A stretch of DNA of 64,000 bases, taken from contig NZ_JBJFZU010000013.1 in assembly GCF_045032955.1 (NCBI RefSeq), forward strand, positions 54,815 through 118,814, in the 5' to 3' direction. Source of the stretch: Ornithinicoccus sp045032955 (GTDB taxonomy: Bacteria; Actinomycetota; Actinomycetes; Actinomycetales; Dermatophilaceae). The notes under the pieces were generated by a model. That model searched no databases and had not been told where the DNA came from. It saw only the letters and a list, made by a program, of their open reading frames with translations. Position numbers and translations under genes: made by a program. Of this stretch, positions 59,533 through 64,000 are shown piece after piece (positions within the stretch are counted from its first letter, which is position 1; every line of letters starts with the position of its first letter).

Positions 59533-60246
59533 TCAGGCGGCGCGCGGGGCGCGCAGCACGTAGCCGACTCCGCGCTTGGTGTGGATCAGGGGTTCGCCGA
59601 CCACGTCGATCTTGCGGCGCAGGTAGGAGATGTAGGACTCGACGATGTTCATCTCGCCGCGGAAGTCGTAGTCCCACACGTGGTCCAGGATCTGGCTCTT
59701 GGAGAGCACCCGGCCGGGGTTGAGCATGAGGTAGCGCAGCAGCTTGAACTCGGTGGGGGAGACCTCGATGACCTTGCCGTTGCGGCGGACCTCGTGGCTG
59801 TCCTCGTCGAGCTCCAGGTCGGCCACCCGCAGCACGTGCCCGTCCTCCTCGTCGGCGATCCGGGTCCGGCGCAGCACCGCGCGGATGCGGGCCACGACCT
59901 CCTCCAGGCTGAACGGCTTGGTGACGTAGTCGTCGCCGCCGACGGTGAGGCCCTTGATCTTGTCGTCAAGCGAGTCCCGTGCGGTCAGGAAGACGATCGG
60001 CAGGTCCAGGCCGCGCTCGCGAAGGGTGCGGGTGACGGAGAAGCCGTCCATGTCCGGGAGCATGATGTCCAGCACCGCGAGGTCGAACTCGTGCTCCCCG
60101 GACAGCTGCAGCGCGCTGCGCCCGTCGGCGGCGGCGTGCACCTTGAAGCCCGCAAAACGCAGGCTGGTGGTGAGCAGCTCACGGATGTTGGTCTCGTCCT
60201 CGACCACCAGCAGGGTGGCTTCGGTCTCGGTGGCGCTGGCGCTCAT
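59533..60246 (-). CDS. OmpR-family response regulator, MprA-like
   Basis: A 237-residue response regulator. The receiver has the phospho-acceptor D60 (VLDIMLPDMDG), acidic patch near VVEDE and the Lys switch in VTKPFSLEE. The C-terminal winged helix shows VSPTEFKLLRYLMLNPGRVLSKSQILDHVWDYDF and ESYISYLRRKID. It heads the regulator-kinase-HtrA block and is likely to control its own operon and envelope-stress genes. GGAGG is very close to the ATG, so a leaderless or alternative start is possible. Confidence 0.92.
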   Translation of the reverse strand: MSASATETEATLLVVEDETNIRELLTTSLRFAGFKVHAAADGRSALQLSGEHEFDLAVLDIMLPDMDGFSVTRTLRERGLDLPIVFLTARDSLDDKIKGLTVGGDDYVTKPFSLEEVVARIRAVLRRTRIADEEDGHVLRVADLELDEDSHEVRRNGKVIEVSPTEFKLLRYLMLNPGRVLSKSQILDHVWDYDFRGEMNIVESYISYLRRKIDVVGEPLIHTKRGVGYVLRAPRAA

Positions 60247-60316
60247 ACCTCCACTGTGGCCCTGGAGGCTGTGGATTTCCTGGACATCTCCTGCGTGTCT
60301 GGCGACCCGCCCGTCG

Positions 60317-61975
60317 TCAGTCGAGGGTGGCGAGGTCGTCGGCGTCCACGATCCGGTAGGCATACCCCTGCTCGGCGAGAAAGCGCTGGCGGTGCGCCGC
60401 GAAGTCGGCGTCCACCGAGTCGCGGGACACCACCGTGTAGAAGTGCGCGGTGCGGCCGTCACCCTTGGGGCGGAGCACCCGGCCCAGCCGCTGCGCCTCC
60501 TCCTGGCGCGACCCGAAGGTCCCGGAGACCTGGATGGCGACGCTCGCCTCGGGCAGGTCGATGGAGAAGTTCGCGACCTTGCTGACCACCAGCAGGGTGA
60601 TCTCGCCCTCCCGGAACTGGCGGAACAGCTCCTGGCGCTGGGGCACGCTCGTCTCCCCGGTGATCAGCGGGGCGTCCAGGCCGTCGGCCAGCTGGTCCAG
60701 CTGGTCCAGGTACTGCCCGATGACGAGGGTGGGCTCGCCCCGGTGCCGGTCCACCAGCTGCCGGACCACCGGGTCCTTGGCCGGGGCGCACGCGGCGAAG
60801 CGGTAGCGCTCGTCCGGCTCGGCGACGGCGTACGCCATCCGCATCGACTCCGACAGGCTGACCCGGACCTCGACGCAGTCGGCCGGCGCGATGTAGCCCT
60901 GCGTCTCGATGTCCTTCCACGGCGCGTCGTAGCGCTTCGGGCCGATGAGGGAGAAGACGTCGGACTCGCGCCCGTCCTCCCGGACCAGGGTGGCGGTCAG
61001 GCCGAGGCGGCGGCGCGCCTGCAGGTCGGCGGTCATCCGGAAGATCGGCGCCGGCAGGAGGTGCACCTCGTCGTAGAGGATCAGCCCCCAGTCCCGGGCG
61101 TCGAGCAGGTCGAGGTGGGGGTAGATGCCCTTCCGCTTCAGGGTGAGCACCTGGTAGGTCGCGATGGTGACCGGCCGGATCTCCTTGCGGGAGCCGGAGT
61201 ACTCGCCGATCTCGTCCTCGGTGAGCGAGGTCCGGCGGAGCAGCTCCTCGCGCCACTGCCGGGCGCTCACGGTGTTGGTGACGAGGATGAGCGTGGTCGT
61301 CGAGGAGCGGGCCATCGCCCCGGCGCCGACCAACGTCTTGCCGGCACCGCAGGGGAGCACGACGACCCCGGAGCCACCGTCCCAGAATCCGTCGACGGCC
61401 TGCTGCTGGTAGGGCCGCAGCGACCAGTCGGTGGTGTCCAGGTCGATCTGGTGGGCCTCGCCGTTCACGTAGCCGGCGTGGTCCTCGGCGGGCCAGCCGA
61501 CCTTGAGCAGCTCCTGCTTCAGGTGCCCGCGCTCGGAGGGGTGGACGACCACGGTGTCGTCGTCGACCCGGTCGCCGACCAGCGGGGCGATCCGCTTGTG
61601 GCGGAGCACCTCGGTCAGCACGGCGCGGTCGGTGGTGCGCAGCAGCAGCTGGGGCTCGCCCTCGCCGTCCACGACCTCCTTGGTCAGGGTCAGCCGCCCG
61701 TAGCGCGCCATCGTCTCCGCCACGTCGACCAGCAGCGACTGCGGGACGGGGTAGCGGCTGTGGGTGACCAGGGCGTGCACGACCTGCTCGGCGTCGTGGC
61801 CGGCCGCCCGGGCGTTCCACAGGCCGAGCGGGGTGACTCGATAGGTATGCACGTGCTCGGGGGCGCGCTCGAGCTCGGCGAAGGGCGCGATCTCGCGTCG
61901 CGCCGCCTCGGCGTCGGGGTGGTCGACCTCGAGGAGCAAGGTCTTGTCGGACTGGACGATCAGGGGACCATTCAT
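60317..61975 (-). CDS. XPB-type DNA repair helicase
   Basis: A 552-residue superfamily 2 helicase of the bacterial XPB type. The N-terminal damage-recognition-like domain (about 1-170) precedes LRPYQQQAVDGFW and the Walker A CGAGKT (about 209-214). Motif II is YDEVH (301-305, DEVH box), then LTATLVREDGRE, a Lys/Arg-rich linker, and the second RecA domain ending with QEEAQRLGRVLRPKG. The family unwinds DNA in repair; its role in bacteria is not settled. It is divergent from the DUF222/HNH gene with an SOS-like site between the two. Confidence 0.92.
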   Translation of the reverse strand: MNGPLIVQSDKTLLLEVDHPDAEAARREIAPFAELERAPEHVHTYRVTPLGLWNARAAGHDAEQVVHALVTHSRYPVPQSLLVDVAETMARYGRLTLTKEVVDGEGEPQLLLRTTDRAVLTEVLRHKRIAPLVGDRVDDDTVVVHPSERGHLKQELLKVGWPAEDHAGYVNGEAHQIDLDTTDWSLRPYQQQAVDGFWDGGSGVVVLPCGAGKTLVGAGAMARSSTTTLILVTNTVSARQWREELLRRTSLTEDEIGEYSGSRKEIRPVTIATYQVLTLKRKGIYPHLDLLDARDWGLILYDEVHLLPAPIFRMTADLQARRRLGLTATLVREDGRESDVFSLIGPKRYDAPWKDIETQGYIAPADCVEVRVSLSESMRMAYAVAEPDERYRFAACAPAKDPVVRQLVDRHRGEPTLVIGQYLDQLDQLADGLDAPLITGETSVPQRQELFRQFREGEITLLVVSKVANFSIDLPEASVAIQVSGTFGSRQEEAQRLGRVLRPKGDGRTAHFYTVVSRDSVDADFAAHRQRFLAEQGYAYRIVDADDLATLD

Positions 61976-62053
61976 CGCTGCGCTCAACGCCGGGGCTGTG
62001 GTGCGGCATTCCGGCGGGGGGTGGGCGGTTGTCCACAAGTGGTGTGTCACCTC

Positions 62054-62082
62054 TTGCCGGGTTCGAACAGATGTACTAACAT
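62054..62082 (+). promoter_or_regulatory. Promoter with overlapping SOS-box-like palindrome
   Basis: TTGCCG (62054-62059), 17 bp, TAACAT (62077-62082). Within the spacer, TCGAAC-AGAT-GTACTA (62063-62078) matches the actinobacterial LexA box TCGAAC-N4-GTTCGA at 10 of 12 defined bases. Repression by LexA would be expected. Confidence 0.55.
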
Positions 62083-62116
62083 GGGGGTATCGAGGAGCCC
62101 AGGGGGGTGAAGTGCG

Positions 62117-64000
62117 ATGGCGACGCAGCCGATCGAGGAAGGTCAGGACCGTGAGAGTGCTGGGGTGGGTCAGGACCATGGCGACCTGGCAACGCTTCTG
62201 GAGCGGATGGGCACCCTGCAGTCGGGGGTGCAGGGGATGGGCGCGGGTGAGTGCCTGGAGGTGTTGGAGGCGTTGCACCGGTTGAGCGGGTTGGTGGACG
62301 CGGTGCGGGTGGACGTGGTGGCTGAGTTGGCGGCGCGTACGGGTGAGGACCTGTTGGCCCGGGCCGGGGTGAGTGAGCCGGGGGAGCTGTCGGTCACGGG
62401 CAGGGAGCGGTGGCGGGGCAGGTGCAAGTCGTTGGCGGCGACCGAGGTCGCGACGTTGACGGGGATGGGCCGGTGGCAGGCCCGCCAACTCGTCGCGGTC
62501 GCCCTCGCACCAAAGGCCGTATCCGGCCCGGTACGAGAAGGTCTGGTCGCGGGCGTCGTCACCTGGGGACAGGTCGAGCACTTCTGGCGCCGCGCCGGTT
62601 CACTGCCGCACGAGCACGCCGCCGACGTGGCGACTGCCTTGTTCGCGACCGGGACCACAGCGGACAAGGTCGCCGTCGAACGCCTCACCACCAGCAGCCC
62701 GGACGACACCGACAGTGGCAGCGGTGGTGGGGTGTCGGTGGAGCCGTGGCCGGCGAAGGTGTACGTCGAGGCGTTGGAGCGGGAGGTCACCCGCGCCCAG
62801 GGACGCGACCCGGTCGCGGACGCCGCGCACCGGGCGGAGGTGCACCGGGCCAGGTGCGCGTACGGGGTCATCGATGATGACGGCACCGGCCAGGTCATCA
62901 TCACCGGCGACGCCGCGTCGACCGCAGCGTGCGTGGACAGGTTGCATGTCCTGGCCCGTCGGGCACGCCTCGCCGGGGATGGGCGGACCGAGACCCAGCT
63001 GCGCTCCGACATCGGACGTGCCTTGCTCCTGCACGGCACCCTGCCCCTGCCCGACCTCACCCACCACCAACCTCATCGCGGTGACCAGCGGTCACCGGAC
63101 TGTGGCGACGACCGCGACCACGACGAGAACCGCAACCATGACTGTCCTGACCTGGAGCTGGCGAGCGTGGTGACCCCTGAGGACATCGCGTCGCTGGCCC
63201 AGATCATCTCCGGCACCCCGACCTATGACCTGCAAGTCGTCGTCCCCTGGGACGCCACCACCAACACCCCCGTCCTGGCTGCGTCGGCCGGTCGCAATGC
63301 TCCGATGACTCACTCTGGCCGTGGGGACGTGCCGATCGCCGGTTGCCCACCAGGCACAAGAGCCGTACCCGTTGTGTCGGATCCGACCGGGACTGTCAGT
63401 CCGTCGGAGGACACGATTCCTGGGGTGGGGCGGTTGGTGGGCAGGTTCCCGAGGTTCTTCACCGCCGGGCAGATGAGACAGATGGTCGCGGCGCCGGGGA
63501 CCACGTTGCACCGGGTGTTGACCGATCCCGCGGACGGGCGCTGTCTGGAACGAAGCATCGCCCGGTACACCCCTGATGCGGCGATGCGCACCCAAGTCGC
63601 CGCAGCGGACCTGCTCTCCCGCGCTCCCGGCCAGACCTTGCCCGTCAGGGACGGGCAGTTGGACCACGTCCACGAATACCTGCTCGGCGGTAAGACGTCC
63701 GAGATGAACCTGCAAGGTCTGGACACCGTGTTCCACGCCCTGAAGACCCAGAAGTTCTGGCACGCCCAGATCGATACCACCCGGCACGTGACCTGGACCA
63801 GCTTCTTCGACCGCACCTACCGCACCCGCGCCCACGACTACACCCAATACCTGGCCACAGGCACCACCAGCCCACCAGATGCAGGCGCTGATGACACGCA
63901 CGCCGAGTCTCGAACCTCCGGGACCGCTGCCCTGGACTCAGGGACACCAGACCACGTGGGCCCACCGACACTCGGTCACACTCCCGGGCGCCTTCTCAGC
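62117..64000 (+). CDS. DUF222/HNH endonuclease-domain protein (3' truncated)
   Basis: The frame is open from ATG 62117 through the last base, 628 codons, so the C-terminus lies beyond the window. It resembles the 13E12/DUF222 proteins: an N-terminal helical DUF222 region (about 25-330), then an unconserved acidic patch (about 320-350) and a C-terminal HNH-like motif DHVHEY...GGKTSEMNLQGL...HALKTQKFW (about 515-545), with the second His/Asn pattern partly changed. HNH proteins cut DNA; the family includes LexA-controlled members in mycobacteria. Codon use differs from neighbours (many TTG Leu and rare Arg/Ala codons), which suggests transfer. Confidence 0.85.
   Translation, partial: MATQPIEEGQDRESAGVGQDHGDLATLLERMGTLQSGVQGMGAGECLEVLEALHRLSGLVDAVRVDVVAELAARTGEDLLARAGVSEPGELSVTGRERWRGRCKSLAATEVATLTGMGRWQARQLVAVALAPKAVSGPVREGLVAGVVTWGQVEHFWRRAGSLPHEHAADVATALFATGTTADKVAVERLTTSSPDDTDSGSGGGVSVEPWPAKVYVEALEREVTRAQGRDPVADAAHRAEVHRARCAYGVIDDDGTGQVIITGDAASTAACVDRLHVLARRARLAGDGRTETQLRSDIGRALLLHGTLPLPDLTHHQPHRGDQRSPDCGDDRDHDENRNHDCPDLELASVVTPEDIASLAQIISGTPTYDLQVVVPWDATTNTPVLAASAGRNAPMTHSGRGDVPIAGCPPGTRAVPVVSDPTGTVSPSEDTIPGVGRLVGRFPRFFTAGQMRQMVAAPGTTLHRVLTDPADGRCLERSIARYTPDAAMRTQVAAADLLSRAPGQTLPVRDGQLDHVHEYLLGGKTSEMNLQGLDTVFHALKTQKFWHAQIDTTRHVTWTSFFDRTYRTRAHDYTQYLATGTTSPPDAGADDTHAESRTSGTAALDSGTPDHVGPPTLGHTPGRLLS

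Overview
The window is high-GC DNA (about 70% by eye) with actinobacterial gene content: CRP/GlxR-type and twin CIRCE sites, a DUF3263 protein, a WXG100 protein, a class E/F-type sortase, an mprA-mprB-pepD-like block, DUF222/HNH protein and many leaderless starts. It looks like a member of the Micrococcales, perhaps near Ornithinimicrobium/Serinicoccus/Janibacter; that placement is inference. Genes are tightly packed, often with ATGA/GTGA stop-start overlaps, and no gene-free stretch exceeds 300 bp. I see no tRNA, rRNA, CRISPR array, IS element or phage replication genes.

Region 1 (1-15000) is mostly sugar-acid catabolism. A Dpp/Opp-type ABC importer with a fused permease-ATPase, an RraA-like aldolase and an enolase-superfamily dehydratase are followed by a DeoR-type repressor that faces a TRAP transporter (dctP, dctQ, dctM) joined to otnK, otnC and otnI, the 3-oxo-tetronate pathway. 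Two palindromes flank the TRAP promoter and are good candidates for the repressor's operators. A beta-hydroxyacid dehydrogenase that could feed the pathway (LtnD-like) lies further on, behind a CRP/GlxR-like site. Between them sits a cell-surface cassette on the minus strand: a secreted protein with a sorting-type C-terminus, a sortase-like protein and a lipoprotein.

Region 2 (15000-23400) holds a four-gene membrane module (unknown membrane protein, phage-holin-family protein, DUF3618, YihY/BrkB), a TetR regulator, a DUF421 protein, two small PH-like membrane proteins, an alpha/beta hydrolase, a DoxX-like protein, an SDR and an acyl-CoA dehydrogenase.

Region 3 (23400-31700) is a polysaccharide-use locus: a large secreted beta-propeller glycoside hydrolase diverges from a LacI regulator, an FAD oxidoreductase and a sugar ABC importer without its own ATPase. 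A LacI-type palindrome covers the likely start site of the plus-strand promoter.

Region 4 (31700-50600) is mostly core functions: modC, modB, modA and a TOBE-domain regulator; a GDSL hydrolase and ung; DUF3263; fhs; a sodium:solute symporter with a universal stress protein; an MBL-fold hydrolase; groEL under two CIRCE elements; a lone WXG100 protein; a DUF4031-NUDIX fusion; an HD hydrolase; a DoxX-like protein; a GT2 glycosyltransferase; and a HelD/HelR-like helicase.

Region 5 (50600-64000) has an MTH1187-type protein, a non-canonical Nramp-family transporter, a probable sulfolipid pair (sqdB, sqdX), an ABC-F ATPase, a two-component system with its HtrA protease, an XPB-type helicase and, running off the window, a DUF222/HNH protein with an SOS-like promoter. 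Three repeat families recur: a 22-bp tandem unit (23212 and 45173), a 38-bp unit built on CCACCGCGGTGG (34914 and 52202), and a dispersed hexamer GTATGC/GCATAC.
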